From positions 1 to 64,000 of the forward strand of contig CAZOWW010000001.1 in NCBI GenBank assembly GCA_964583765.1: a stretch of 64,000 nt of DNA, written 5' to 3'. Source of the DNA: CAZOWW01 sp964583765 (GTDB lineage Bacteria; Actinomycetota; Actinomycetes; Actinomycetales; Kineosporiaceae). This document shows, piece by piece, positions 34,815 through 44,157 of this stretch. Positions within the stretch are counted from its first letter, which is position 1. Each line of letters begins with the position of its first letter. The position numbers were made by a program, and so were the translations under genes. Under the pieces are notes generated by a model. The model did no database searches. It was not told the DNA's origin and worked only from the letters and a program-made list of their open reading frames with translations.

Positions 34815-36335
34815 TCAGCGGGAGGAGATCGCCGCCGAGGGCATGCCCAGGGCCGGCGTGTGCGGCTCCACCGGGTCCACCTCGTGGACCGTCACCGTCA
34901 CGGTGACCAGCGTCCCGCCCTCGGACGGGCTCGACCAGACGATCCGGCCCCGCATCTCACCGCCGACCAGCGCCTGGACGATCTGGGTGCCCAGTCCGTC
35001 GGTACCGGCCACGAAGTGCTCGGGCAGGCCCACGCCGTCGTCGTGGACCTGGACGCGCAGATCCCGGCCGTTGCGCTCGGCCCGGATGGTCACCGTGCCG
35101 GCGCGGTCCTTGAGGCCGTGCTCCACCGCGTTGGTGACCAGTTCGGTGAGCACCAGGGCCAGGGGCGTCGCGTTCTCCGCCTTCAGCTCCCCGAAACGCC
35201 CCTCACGGCGCACCCGCACCGTGCGGCCCGGATCCGCCAGTTCCACGGCCAGGGCGCCGGTGCGCTCGGCCACGTCGTCGAAGTCCACGCTCTCCCCGGG
35301 GCCCTCGGAGAGCATCTCGTGCACCATCGCGATCGTGGCGACGCGCCGCATGGCCTCCTGCAGGGCCACCCTCCCCTCGGCGGACGGGATGCGCCGGGCC
35401 TGCAACCGCAGCAGCGCGGCCACGGTCTGCAGATTGTTCTTGACCCGGTGGTGCACCTCGCGGATGGTCGCGTCCTTGCTGAGCAGTTCCTGTTCCCGCC
35501 GCCGTAGCTCCGAGACGTCGCGGATGAGCACGATGGCGCCGATCCGCTGGCCGCCGGCCCGCAACGGGAGCGCGCGCAACGAGAGCGAGGTGCCACGGGC
35601 GTCGACCTCGCTGCGCCAGGGCGCCCGACCGGTCAGCACCAGGGGCAGGCACTCGTCGACCGGCCCCGGGGTGTCCAGGAGCGAGGTCACGATCTCGGAG
35701 AGCGAGCTCCGGGCGCCGTCCCCCACCCAGCCCAGCCGGTGCAGGGCCGAGAGCGCGTTGGGACTCGCGTAGACGATCATTCCCTCGGCGTCCAACCGCA
35801 CCAGACCGTCCCCGACCCGCGGCGCGCCACGACCGCTCCCGGACGGGGCGTCGGGCACGGGGTACTCCCCGAGCGCCATCATCTGGGTGAGCTCGTCCGC
35901 GCACTGCAGGTAGGTCAGCTCCAGCCGGGACGGCGTCCGCGCGGCCGCGAGGTTCGTGTGTCGCGAGACCACGCCGATCACCCGGCCTGCGCGCACCACG
36001 GGGATGGTCTCCTCGCGCACCGGGACGTCCTCGCGCCACTCCGGGTCCCGCTCACGGCAGATCCGCCGCAGGTCCGCCGCCCGGTCCAGCTGCAGGCGCC
36101 GTCCCCGGGGCAGATGCGAGCCCACCACGTCGTCGTAGTAGACGGTGGCGCCGGTGCTCGGCCGCACGTGCGCGACGGCCGCCCACCCACCCTGGTTGTC
36201 CGCCACCCACAGGATCAGGTCGGCGAAGGACAGGTCGGCGAGGAGCTGCCAGTCCCCGACCAGCTGGTGCAACCATTCGATGTCGGGTGCCTGCAGAGTG
36301 GAGTGACGCTGCAGCATCGCGTTGAGCGTGGGCAC
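34815..36335 (-). CDS. pdtaS: PdtaS-like sensor histidine kinase
   Basis: 506 residues without membrane segments. N-terminal GAF-like domain (MPTLNAMLQRHSTLQAPDIEWLHQLVGDWQLLADLSFADLILWV), PAS domain (~170-285), HisKA_2-type dimerisation helix with phospho-acceptor His in IREVHHRVKNNLQTVAALLRLQ, and a GHKL ATPase with N-box LVLTELVTNAVEHGL and G1 DDGVGLP. The order GAF-PAS-HisKA_2-HATPase matches mycobacterial PdtaS, whose partner PdtaR is an RNA-binding ANTAR regulator; none is seen here. Start GTG 36335. Confidence 0.88.
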   Translation of the reverse strand: MPTLNAMLQRHSTLQAPDIEWLHQLVGDWQLLADLSFADLILWVADNQGGWAAVAHVRPSTGATVYYDDVVGSHLPRGRRLQLDRAADLRRICRERDPEWREDVPVREETIPVVRAGRVIGVVSRHTNLAAARTPSRLELTYLQCADELTQMMALGEYPVPDAPSGSGRGAPRVGDGLVRLDAEGMIVYASPNALSALHRLGWVGDGARSSLSEIVTSLLDTPGPVDECLPLVLTGRAPWRSEVDARGTSLSLRALPLRAGGQRIGAIVLIRDVSELRRREQELLSKDATIREVHHRVKNNLQTVAALLRLQARRIPSAEGRVALQEAMRRVATIAMVHEMLSEGPGESVDFDDVAERTGALAVELADPGRTVRVRREGRFGELKAENATPLALVLTELVTNAVEHGLKDRAGTVTIRAERNGRDLRVQVHDDGVGLPEHFVAGTDGLGTQIVQALVGGEMRGRIVWSSPSEGGTLVTVTVTVHEVDPVEPHTPALGMPSAAISSR

Positions 36336-36474
36336 GGCTCCAGCCTAGGGGGACGAGGCCACCCGGACGTCCGCGACGGGGTCCGGTGGCATACCGGGGG
36401 GACCACGAGGCGGGGTCGGTGGCCGGCTGCGAGCCGCCGGGAGAGCACCGCCCACCGAGGGCGGGACAGCCCGG

Positions 36475-39400
36475 TCAGGTGGTCGCCCGCACCACGCCCC
36501 GCAGCGTCCGCAGCGCCACCGAGAGCGAGGCCAGATCCGAGCGCTCCAGCCGCCGGACCTCCTCCAGCGTGGCCACGGCCCGCTCCACCGCCGTCCAGTT
36601 GCTGCCCTCCCACTCCTCGACCCTGGCCAACGGGCTGGCCGGGGACGTCGCCGTGAGCACCGCGATCGTCAGCGATTCCAGCGCCCCGTAGAGATCGAAA
36701 CGCAGCGCGGCCCGGGCCAGGGACTGCCACCGGTCCATGCGCTCGAGGGTGCTGATCCGCAGCAGCAACGCGTCCACGGCATACCGCTCGGAGAGGGTGA
36801 AGTAGACCTGGGCCACCTGCTCCGCCGCACAGCGCGTGACCGCCGCGATCTCGGTGACGTCCAGGAGCTGGAAGACGTTGAGATGTGCGGCGGCCTGCAC
36901 CGCGAGCTCGGAGGGCACGCCGAGACTGCGCAACCGGGCGGCATGCTCCTGCAGGGCCCGGTACTCCGCACCCACGAGCAGGGACGGCACGGCCGGAGTG
37001 AGCGTCGAGACCGTGGGGGCATAACGACGCACGGCGGTGGCGATGTCCTGGCGCCTGCCCCGGGCCTGCAGGAACCACCGGATCCCGCGGTCGAGGAGAC
37101 GCCGGAGCTCGAAGTGCAGGGCGGTCTGCGCCGTGGTCGGGGCCACCCCCTCCAGTGCCTCGACGGCCGCCAGCTGACCCGGGACGTCGAAGACCTCGGA
37201 GCAGACCACGAACGCCCAGGCGACGTCGTCGGCACCGGCGCCGCTCTCCTCCTGCGCGCGGAACACCATCGTGGTGCCACCGCGGTTCACGATCTCGTTG
37301 GCCAGACCGGTCGCGACGATCTCCCGCCGCAGGGGGTGGGCGGCGAACTGGTCCTCGAACCGGTCGCGGAGCGCGGGCGGGAAGTAGTCCCGCACCACCC
37401 GGTCCAGCCACGGGTCGTCGGGCAGCTCCGAGGCCACCAGCGCGTCGGACAGCGCGATCTTGGCGTGGGCCGCGAGCACGGCCAGCTCCGGCGAGGTCAG
37501 TCCCCGCCCGTCGTCCGCCCGCTCGACCAGCCCGGCGTCGTCGGGCAGGCCCTCCAGGACGCGGTCCAGCTGACCACGCCGCTCCAGCTCACTGATCATC
37601 CGCCGGTGCACCGTCAGCATGGGCTGGGCCTGCTCGCGGGCGTTGCCCAGCAGCGCGTTCTGGTCGTGGTTGTGCCGCAGCACCAGCTCGGCGACGTCCT
37701 GCGTCATCGACGCGAGCAGGTGGTTGCGCTGCTTGAGCGTCAGGTCCCCGGCGACCACCGCCCGGTCGAGGAGGATCTTGATGTTGACCTCGTGGTCCGA
37801 GCAGTCCACGCCCGCGGAGTTGTCGAGGGCATCCGTGTTCAGGCGGACCCCGCGCAGGGCGGCCTCGACGCGACCGCGCTGGGTGAGGCCCAGATTGCCG
37901 CCCTCCCCCACGACCCGCACCCGCAGCTCGGCGCCGTCCACCCGCACCCCGTCGTTGGCCTTGTCGGCGACCTCGGCGTGCGTCTCGTCGGCTGCCTTGA
38001 CGTAGGTGCCGATGCCGCCGTTCCACAGCAGGTCCGCCGGTGCCCGCAGGATCGCCCGGATCAGCTCGGGCGGGGCGAGACTGGTCACCGCCGAGGGCAG
38101 GCCAAGCCTGCGGGCCACCTGCGGGGAGATCGGCACCGACTTCACGGTGCGGGCGAAGACGCCACCCCCGGCGGAGAACAGCCCCGGGTCGTAGTCGTTC
38201 CAGGAGGAGCGGGGCAGCGCGAAGAGCCGGCTGCGCTCGGCGAAGGCACGCTCGGGGTCGGGATCCGGATCGAGGAAGATGTGCCGGTGGTCGAAGGCGG
38301 CGATCAGCTTGATCCGCCGGCTCAGCAACATGCCGTTGCCGAACACGTCACCGCTCATGTCCCCGATGCCGACCACGGTGAGGTCCTCGCGGTCGGCGTC
38401 CCGCCCGAGTTCGCGGAAGTGACGCCGCACGCTCTCCCAGGCACCACGGGCCGTGATGCCCATGGCCTTGTGGTCGTAGCCCGCGGAGCCGCCCGAGGCG
38501 AAGGCGTCGCCCAACCAGTAGCCGTACTCGGCCGACACCTCGTTGGCCAGATCGGAGAACGTGGCCGTGCCCTTGTCGGCGGCGACCACGAGGTACGGGT
38601 CGTCGCCGTCGTGCCGCACCATCCGGGCCGGCGGACGGACGACGTGGCTCAGGTACCCGGAGGGATCCGTGACGGGCACCAGGTTGTCCGTCACGTCGAG
38701 CAGTCCCCGCACGAATCCCCGGTAGCAGGCCTGGCCTTCGGCCGTCCACCGTGCCCGGTCCCGGGCCGGATCGAGCCGCGCCTTGACGACGAACCCGCCC
38801 TTGGCCCCGGTCGGCACGATCACGGCGTTCTTCACCGTCTGGGCCTTGACGAGGCCGAGCACCTCGGTACGGAAGTCCTCCGGGCGGTCGCTCCAGCGCA
38901 GGCCTCCCCGGGCGACCGCGCCGAATCTCAGGTGCACACCCTCCAGACGCGGGGAGTAGACGAAGATCTCGAATGCGGGCCGGGGGGCCGGGAGCTCCGG
39001 CACCGCCGCCGGCGCCAGTTTCAGCGCGAGCACCTCGGGCTCGGACCCTCGGGCGTCCTGATCGGGCTCGGGAACCTGCCCGAGGACGCCCCGGCGCAGG
39101 TCGCCGTCGGCGAAGGCATTCGTGCGCACGGTGGCCTGGATCAGGCCGAGGAACGAGCGCAGGATCCGGTCGTGGTCCAGGCTCTCCACGGACTCCAGGG
39201 CGGTGCCGATGCGCGCCACGACGGCGTCCACCAGCTCCCCCCGCAGCACCCCGGGCCGGCCCCCCGGCTCGGACGCGAGCTCCGGGTCGAATCGGGTCTC
39301 GAACAGTTCCACGAGGGCGCGGGTGGTCTCCACGTGCGTGGCGAGGCAGGCATGGACGTAACTCTCGCTGAAGGTGGTGCCCACCTGGCGTAGATAGCGG

Positions 39401-41466
39401 GCGTAGGCCCGCAGCACGACCACCTGCCGCCAGGTCAGGCCGGCGCCCAGCACGAGGCGAGCCAGCCCGTCGCTCTCCGCGAGGCCGGTCCAGGTGGCGT
39501 GGAAGGCGTCGCAGAAGCGTGCGCGGGCGCCCTGCGGCAGGTGGTCACCGGAGGTCCCGTCGTCCACCGGCACGAACACGGGCCTCGGGTGGACGAGCCC
39601 GAAGTCGTAGATCCACACCGGACCGTGTCCCTGGCGTTCGAGCCGGTAGGGGCGTTCGTCGGTCACCTCGACGCCCAGGTCCGCCAGGTGCGGCAGCACG
39701 TGGGTCAGGGACACGGGGCGATCCGTGGAGAGCTTGAACCGGCGCCGCCCGTCACCGGCGCCGAACGGCTCGTAGAGATTGGTCGCGATCCGCGGGACGT
39801 CCACACCGGTGACCAGGGCCTCCAACCGGCGCAGGTCGGCCACGGCGACCCGGGCGGGTACGTCCTCCTTGTAGCCCTCGGGGATGCCGCCGCCCCAGGC
39901 CCGCAACAGCGCCGTCCCCTCGTCCTCGTCGCAGTCGGCCCGCACCGCATCGGCGAGGTCCTCGTCCCACGACCGGGTGGCCGCGACGAGCAGGCGCTCC
40001 AGCTCGTCCTCGTCGACCGTGGGAAGGGTGCCCCCCGCCCCCGGCCGCACCACGAAGTGCAACCTGGCCAGCACCGACTCGCTGACCCGGGCGGTGTAGT
40101 CCACCGTGCCCCCGCCGACCACGTCGGCCAGGACCGCTTGCATCCGCTCGCGCACCACCGTGGTGTAGCGATCGCGGGGCAGGTAGACCAGGCACGACAG
40201 GAACCGGTCGTAGTCGTCGCGGCGCAGGAAGAGCCGGGTGCGACGACGCTCCTGCAGGTGCAGCACCGCCGAGACGATCGGGAAGAGGTCCTCGACCCCG
40301 ATCTGGAAGAGCTCGTCCCGGGGATAGGTCTCGAGGATGGCCAGCATCTCGCGGCCCGAGTGGCTGTCCTCGGGGAAGCCCGCCCGCTCCAGCACAGCGG
40401 TGACCTTGCGCCGCAGCACCGGGATGCGCCGGACACTGCCGCGGTAGGCGGAGGAGGCGAAGAGGCCGAGGAAGCGCCGCTCGCCGACGACCGTCCCCGC
40501 GTCGTCGAAGACCTTCACCCCGACGTAGTCGAGCCACGCCCGGCGGCGCACCGTGGCGCGCGAGTTGGCCTTGGTGAGGACGAGAAGGCGCGGCTCCCGG
40601 GCGCGGGCCCTGGCCTGCACCCCCAACCGCCCGGACGGCGTCGCCGCGCGGTCCTCCCGCAGGATGCCGAGCCCCGAGCCGGGCCGGGCGACCAGCACGT
40701 CCTCGCCGTCCCGGTCGACCAGGTCGTACTCGCGGTAACCGAGGAAGGTGAAGTTCCCCTCGGCCAGCCACCGCAGCAGGTCGACCGCGTCGGCGCACTC
40801 CCGCGGATCCGCGCCCGGCGGCACCGCGGAGATCAGGCCGTTCGCGATCTCCTCGGCACGCGCCCGCATGGCCTGCCAGTCGCCCGTGGCCGCTCGGACG
40901 TCCTCGACCACCCGGCGGAGGCCGGCGGCCAGTTCCCCGGGGTCCTCCCGCCCGGGGTCGCGCTCGATCTCCAGATGGATCCACGACTCCCGTAGCAGGT
41001 CCGGGCTCGTGTTCCCGTCCCCGTTCGCGGCATCCGGGGCGAGGACCTGGAGGAGGTTGCCCCCGGCGTCCCGGAGCACCGTCATCCGCGGGTGCACCAC
41101 GAGGTGCAGCGCATGATCGCGGCGGGTCAGCTCCGCGCTGACGGAGTTGACGAGGAAGGCCATGTCGTCCGTGACGATCTCGACCACGGTGTGCCCCGTG
41201 GACCAGCCGTGCTCGTCCACGGTGGGGGTGAAGACCCGGACCGCGACGGTCCCGGGTGTCCGGCGGGCGGCGAGGTGCAGGTGCGAGAGCGCCGCCCCGG
41301 CGAGGTCATCCGGCTCGCGCTGGGTCAGGTCCTCCAGCGTGGTGTCCCGGTAGTACTGCGCGAGGAAGTCGGCCTGACCCGCCCCCGGTTCCCCCCGCCG
41401 CTCACACGCCTGCCCGACCTGGTCGAGGATCTGCTCCCGGCCGGTCTGCGCACTGGTGCCTGCCAC
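36475..41466 (-). CDS. gdh: NAD-specific glutamate dehydrogenase, large (~180 kDa) type
   Basis: 1663 residues, the usual size of the actinobacterial/proteobacterial giant NAD-GDH. N-terminal ACT-like regulatory domains (AVRVFTPTVDEHGWSTGHTVVEIVTDDMAFLVNS; LFLRRDDYDRFLSCLVYLPRDRY), central dehydrogenase core (LRWSDRPEDFRTEVLGLVKAQTVKNAVIVPTGAKGGFVVK; GDMSGDVFGNGML; ADLLWNGGIGTYVKA; GEGGNLGLTQRGRVEAAL), and a helical C-terminal domain. It deaminates glutamate to 2-oxoglutarate. GTG 41466 (VAGTSAQTG) has GGAG 8 nt upstream. An open extension to 41688 overlaps the divergent gene and is rejected. Confidence 0.95.
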   Translation of the reverse strand: MAGTSAQTGREQILDQVGQACERRGEPGAGQADFLAQYYRDTTLEDLTQREPDDLAGAALSHLHLAARRTPGTVAVRVFTPTVDEHGWSTGHTVVEIVTDDMAFLVNSVSAELTRRDHALHLVVHPRMTVLRDAGGNLLQVLAPDAANGDGNTSPDLLRESWIHLEIERDPGREDPGELAAGLRRVVEDVRAATGDWQAMRARAEEIANGLISAVPPGADPRECADAVDLLRWLAEGNFTFLGYREYDLVDRDGEDVLVARPGSGLGILREDRAATPSGRLGVQARARAREPRLLVLTKANSRATVRRRAWLDYVGVKVFDDAGTVVGERRFLGLFASSAYRGSVRRIPVLRRKVTAVLERAGFPEDSHSGREMLAILETYPRDELFQIGVEDLFPIVSAVLHLQERRRTRLFLRRDDYDRFLSCLVYLPRDRYTTVVRERMQAVLADVVGGGTVDYTARVSESVLARLHFVVRPGAGGTLPTVDEDELERLLVAATRSWDEDLADAVRADCDEDEGTALLRAWGGGIPEGYKEDVPARVAVADLRRLEALVTGVDVPRIATNLYEPFGAGDGRRRFKLSTDRPVSLTHVLPHLADLGVEVTDERPYRLERQGHGPVWIYDFGLVHPRPVFVPVDDGTSGDHLPQGARARFCDAFHATWTGLAESDGLARLVLGAGLTWRQVVVLRAYARYLRQVGTTFSESYVHACLATHVETTRALVELFETRFDPELASEPGGRPGVLRGELVDAVVARIGTALESVESLDHDRILRSFLGLIQATVRTNAFADGDLRRGVLGQVPEPDQDARGSEPEVLALKLAPAAVPELPAPRPAFEIFVYSPRLEGVHLRFGAVARGGLRWSDRPEDFRTEVLGLVKAQTVKNAVIVPTGAKGGFVVKARLDPARDRARWTAEGQACYRGFVRGLLDVTDNLVPVTDPSGYLSHVVRPPARMVRHDGDDPYLVVAADKGTATFSDLANEVSAEYGYWLGDAFASGGSAGYDHKAMGITARGAWESVRRHFRELGRDADREDLTVVGIGDMSGDVFGNGMLLSRRIKLIAAFDHRHIFLDPDPDPERAFAERSRLFALPRSSWNDYDPGLFSAGGGVFARTVKSVPISPQVARRLGLPSAVTSLAPPELIRAILRAPADLLWNGGIGTYVKAADETHAEVADKANDGVRVDGAELRVRVVGEGGNLGLTQRGRVEAALRGVRLNTDALDNSAGVDCSDHEVNIKILLDRAVVAGDLTLKQRNHLLASMTQDVAELVLRHNHDQNALLGNAREQAQPMLTVHRRMISELERRGQLDRVLEGLPDDAGLVERADDGRGLTSPELAVLAAHAKIALSDALVASELPDDPWLDRVVRDYFPPALRDRFEDQFAAHPLRREIVATGLANEIVNRGGTTMVFRAQEESGAGADDVAWAFVVCSEVFDVPGQLAAVEALEGVAPTTAQTALHFELRRLLDRGIRWFLQARGRRQDIATAVRRYAPTVSTLTPAVPSLLVGAEYRALQEHAARLRSLGVPSELAVQAAAHLNVFQLLDVTEIAAVTRCAAEQVAQVYFTLSERYAVDALLLRISTLERMDRWQSLARAALRFDLYGALESLTIAVLTATSPASPLARVEEWEGSNWTAVERAVATLEEVRRLERSDLASLSVALRTLRGVVRATT

Positions 41467-41677
41467 TGTGCACGCTCCGCCGTCGAGTCGGTGACGCGCC
41501 TCGTCGCGCGCCCTCTCGACGGTATCGGCAGCCCCCTGGGTCCGGCTGAACGCGGAGCCGTGTCGCACGGCGACCGGTCCGGCGAACACCCCCGGCGGCG
41601 ACGCAGGACGCCGGCACCTGGGCACACCCCGGACGGCGGGGCCTGCCGGGAGACGCCCTGCGACGTAGGGTCGTGCC

Positions 41678-42172
41678 GTGCGATTCACCGCGGAACTCCG
41701 CTACCAGGCCGCCCCCCGCGAGGTGTCCGCGATGCTCGCGGATCCCCGGTTCCAGGAACGCAAGAGCACCGAGTCCGGGGCCCTGCGGCACGAGGCGACC
41801 GTGAGCGGGGACGGCACCGGGCTGGTGATCAACAGCAGTCGTGTCCTGCCCGCCGCGAAGGTCCCGGAAGCCGTCCGTGGGCTGGTCGGCAACCACCTCA
41901 CCGTGACCCAGGAGGAGCGCTGGGGCCCCACGGAGCCGGACGGTTCCCGCCACGGGACGGTCGAGGTGCGCGTGAGCGGCTTCCCGGTCAAGCTCACCGG
42001 CCGGTTGGCCCTGGTCGAGGTGGACGGCGGCAGCCTGGAGACCCTCGACGGGACGCTGACCGCCTCCGTCCCGCTCTTCGGGTCGAAGGTGGAGAGGATG
42101 GCCGAACAGGCCGTGCGGGCGGAGATCCGGGCGGAGCAGCGGGCCGGGGACGCCTGGTTCGCCGAACGCTGA
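41678..42172 (+). CDS. DUF2505 family protein
   Basis: 164 residues, START/SRPBCC-like fold of the actinobacterial DUF2505 family: MRFTAELRYQAAPREVSAMLADPRFQERK, the mid-part VRGLVGNHLTVTQEERW, and VSGFPVKLTGRLALVEVDGGSLETLDGTLTASVPLFGSKVERMAEQAV. GTG start. Divergent from NAD-GDH with a short spacer. Function unknown. Confidence 0.85.
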   Translation: MRFTAELRYQAAPREVSAMLADPRFQERKSTESGALRHEATVSGDGTGLVINSSRVLPAAKVPEAVRGLVGNHLTVTQEERWGPTEPDGSRHGTVEVRVSGFPVKLTGRLALVEVDGGSLETLDGTLTASVPLFGSKVERMAEQAVRAEIRAEQRAGDAWFAER

Positions 42173-42180
42173 GAGACCTA

Positions 42181-42234
42181 CCGGCCGGACCCACTCTGCC
42201 GGCCGGACCCACTCTGCCGGCCGGACCCACTCTG
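42181..42234. repeat. 18-bp tandem repeat array, three perfect copies
   Basis: Unit CCGGCCGGACCCACTCTG repeated three times, directly after the DUF2505 stop. Noncoding. Confidence 0.95.
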
Positions 42235-42281
42235 CCGATGGTCAGCTCGGCGCCCGGAGATCTGGCCCTGAAGTCCTGATC

Positions 42282-42353
42282 GTCAGCTCAGGCAACAGGG
42301 CCAGCTCAGGCAACAGGGTCAGCTCAGGGAACAGGGTCAGCTCAGGGAACAAG
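42282..42353. repeat. 18-bp tandem array over the 3' end of the GH16 gene
   Basis: Four copies (42282, 42300, 42318, 42336) of GTCAGCTCAGG(C/G)AACAGG. The innermost copy encodes the last residues and TGA of the GH16-CBM2 protein, so the other three look like duplications of that 3' end. Confidence 0.93.
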
Positions 42354-44157
42354 CCACCGACGGCGTCCGCCAGACACTGCCCGTGCCTTCCACGAGGAAG
42401 CCCGACGCGGTGCTGCCTCCCGGCGCGAGCGGGCCGTTCCAGCCCACGTCGTCGAGCCGTACGTCGGCGCCGTCCGTGCGGGCCGAGGCGTTCCAGGTAT
42501 GGCGCAGACTCCACCCGGAGGGCAGGGCGAGGATCACCGACCAGTCGTCGGTGGACACGCTGCCCAGATTGCGCACGGTCACCTGCACCTGGGCACCACC
42601 CGGCCAGACCGCCACCGTGCGCGCGGAGGCCCGGCACGAACCCTCCGCCGCGGCCGGGAGGGTCGTCTCACCCGGACCCGCCGAGACCGAGGTCGAACCG
42701 CTCACGTCCCCGCCCGCGGCACTCGTCGGCGGCGGGGAGTACGCCGATCCGGACGGCACCGATCCGGACGGCACCGTCGTGGAAGCCGCCGCCGGGACAC
42801 CGTCCGAACCCTGACCGGCGCTCCCGGAGCCGAGTGCTCCGTCGTGGTCGGGCGCGGCCGTCCCGGTGGCGGCCCACCCGTCGGATGTCGAGGCGCTCCC
42901 GGCCGGAGTGCCCGGCGCCGTGCTCGCTCCCGGGGCGGCTCCCGTACCCGCCGAATCGCCGCGGCCGTCGGCCTGTCGGGGGAACGGCGTCGCACGGGCC
43001 GCGGCGGCGGCGCCTGCGGCGGGGGTCCCTGCGGACGACCTGCCGTCAGCCGCTCCGCCGACGCCGCCCTCGGACCTCCCACGGTCCCCGGCCGTCGCGG
43101 GGTCGTCCGGCGACCCGCCACCGTCCGCGGCGGTCGAGGGCGCAACCGCACCCTCCCCGGAGGCGGTGGACGGTCCGGGTGCCACCGAAACGGCGACCCG
43201 GTCCACGAGCATCGGGATACCCGGGGCGGTGCGGGCGGTGGGTGCACCCGGCCAGGCTCCGCCGATCGCGACGTCCAGGATGAGGAAGAACCCGTGGTGG
43301 GTGGCGGCCCGCCAGGTGGCGGCGTCCAGCTGATCCGCGCGCACCCGGTGGTAGACCACCCCGTCCACGGACCAGGTCAGCTGCTCCGGGACCACACTGC
43401 GGTCCAGCTCGACGGCGTAGTCGTGGAACGCCGAGCGGCAGGTGCCGTCCGGGCAGCGCCGGTCGCCACCGAGCCCAATGCTCTCGTTGCACGGACCCCC
43501 CGGGCTGGTGCCGCAGTGCAGCGTGCCGTACACGGTGTCCGTACCGTTGATCGAGTCGACGACGTCGATCTCACCGACGCCGGGCCAGCCGCCGTACCGG
43601 CCGATCCCCGACGTCCCGGTGGCACCCACCTGGCGGAACCCGGTGCCGAGTGCCCAGAACGCGGGCCAGTACCCGGCAGCCGCGGCTCCCGTCACGTCGG
43701 GCAGGCGCAGGCGGGCCTCGATCCGCAGCCGGCCCCCCGCCGGTGCCGCGAAGTCGGACCGGCGGGTCTCGATCCGGCCGGAGAACCAGGCTCCGGATGC
43801 CGTGCGGAGCGGGCGGAGGGCCAGGTGCCCGGCGCCGTCCAGGGAGACCGTCCCGGCGCTCGCGCTCATCGTCTCGACCTCACCGGTGCCCCAGTGGTCC
43901 GCCGGGCAACCCGGGGAGCAGGTTCCGGTGTCGTAGCTCCACGCCCCTGGGTCAGGACGCCCGACCGCCGAGCCGCTGAAGTCGTCATGCCAGAGCAGGT
44001 GCCAGGGGTCGGCGGCCGGTCGGGCCCAGGCGTCTGCCGCCGGGGAGCGTCCTGCGAGTGGGACGAGAGCGAGCAGGACGAGGGCGACTGTGAGCGCCGG
44101 CCCGGCGAGAAGGACAACACGGCGACGCACGCGACGACGCGGCCGGGTCCCCGACAC
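42337..44157 (-). CDS. Secreted GH16-linker-CBM2 glycanase
   Basis: About 606 residues from GTG 44157. Signal segment VVLLAGPALTVALVLLALVPLAG; GH16 domain ~50-310 (LLWHDDFSG, AGYWPAFWALG, GVGEIDVVDSINGTDTVYGTLH, HGFFLILDVAIGGAWPG); a Gly/Ala/Ser linker ~320-500; C-terminal CBM2 ~503-606 (SCRASARTVAVWPGGAQVQVTVRNLG...GWNGPLAPGGSTASGFLVEG...ACSLS). The catalytic signature normally reads EIDxxE; here the nucleophile Glu196 and Asp198 are present but position 201 is Asp, so the general acid is conservative or altered. Likely beta-glucanase/laminarinase. The start is uncertain: GTG 44355 is also open. Confidence 0.83.
   Translation of the reverse strand: MSGTRPRRRVRRRVVLLAGPALTVALVLLALVPLAGRSPAADAWARPAADPWHLLWHDDFSGSAVGRPDPGAWSYDTGTCSPGCPADHWGTGEVETMSASAGTVSLDGAGHLALRPLRTASGAWFSGRIETRRSDFAAPAGGRLRIEARLRLPDVTGAAAAGYWPAFWALGTGFRQVGATGTSGIGRYGGWPGVGEIDVVDSINGTDTVYGTLHCGTSPGGPCNESIGLGGDRRCPDGTCRSAFHDYAVELDRSVVPEQLTWSVDGVVYHRVRADQLDAATWRAATHHGFFLILDVAIGGAWPGAPTARTAPGIPMLVDRVAVSVAPGPSTASGEGAVAPSTAADGGGSPDDPATAGDRGRSEGGVGGAADGRSSAGTPAAGAAAAARATPFPRQADGRGDSAGTGAAPGASTAPGTPAGSASTSDGWAATGTAAPDHDGALGSGSAGQGSDGVPAAASTTVPSGSVPSGSAYSPPPTSAAGGDVSGSTSVSAGPGETTLPAAAEGSCRASARTVAVWPGGAQVQVTVRNLGSVSTDDWSVILALPSGWSLRHTWNASARTDGADVRLDDVGWNGPLAPGGSTASGFLVEGTGSVWRTPSVACSLS

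Noticed and set aside
36883..39393. 836-codon plus-strand frame
   Set aside because: Antisense to the NAD-GDH core; GC-rich codon shadow.
41467..41688. N-terminal extension of NAD-GDH
   Set aside because: Overlaps the divergent DUF2505 gene and lacks a ribosome site.
42181..42353. Possible CRISPR array
   Set aside because: Units are contiguous 18-mers without spacers and no cas genes are near.
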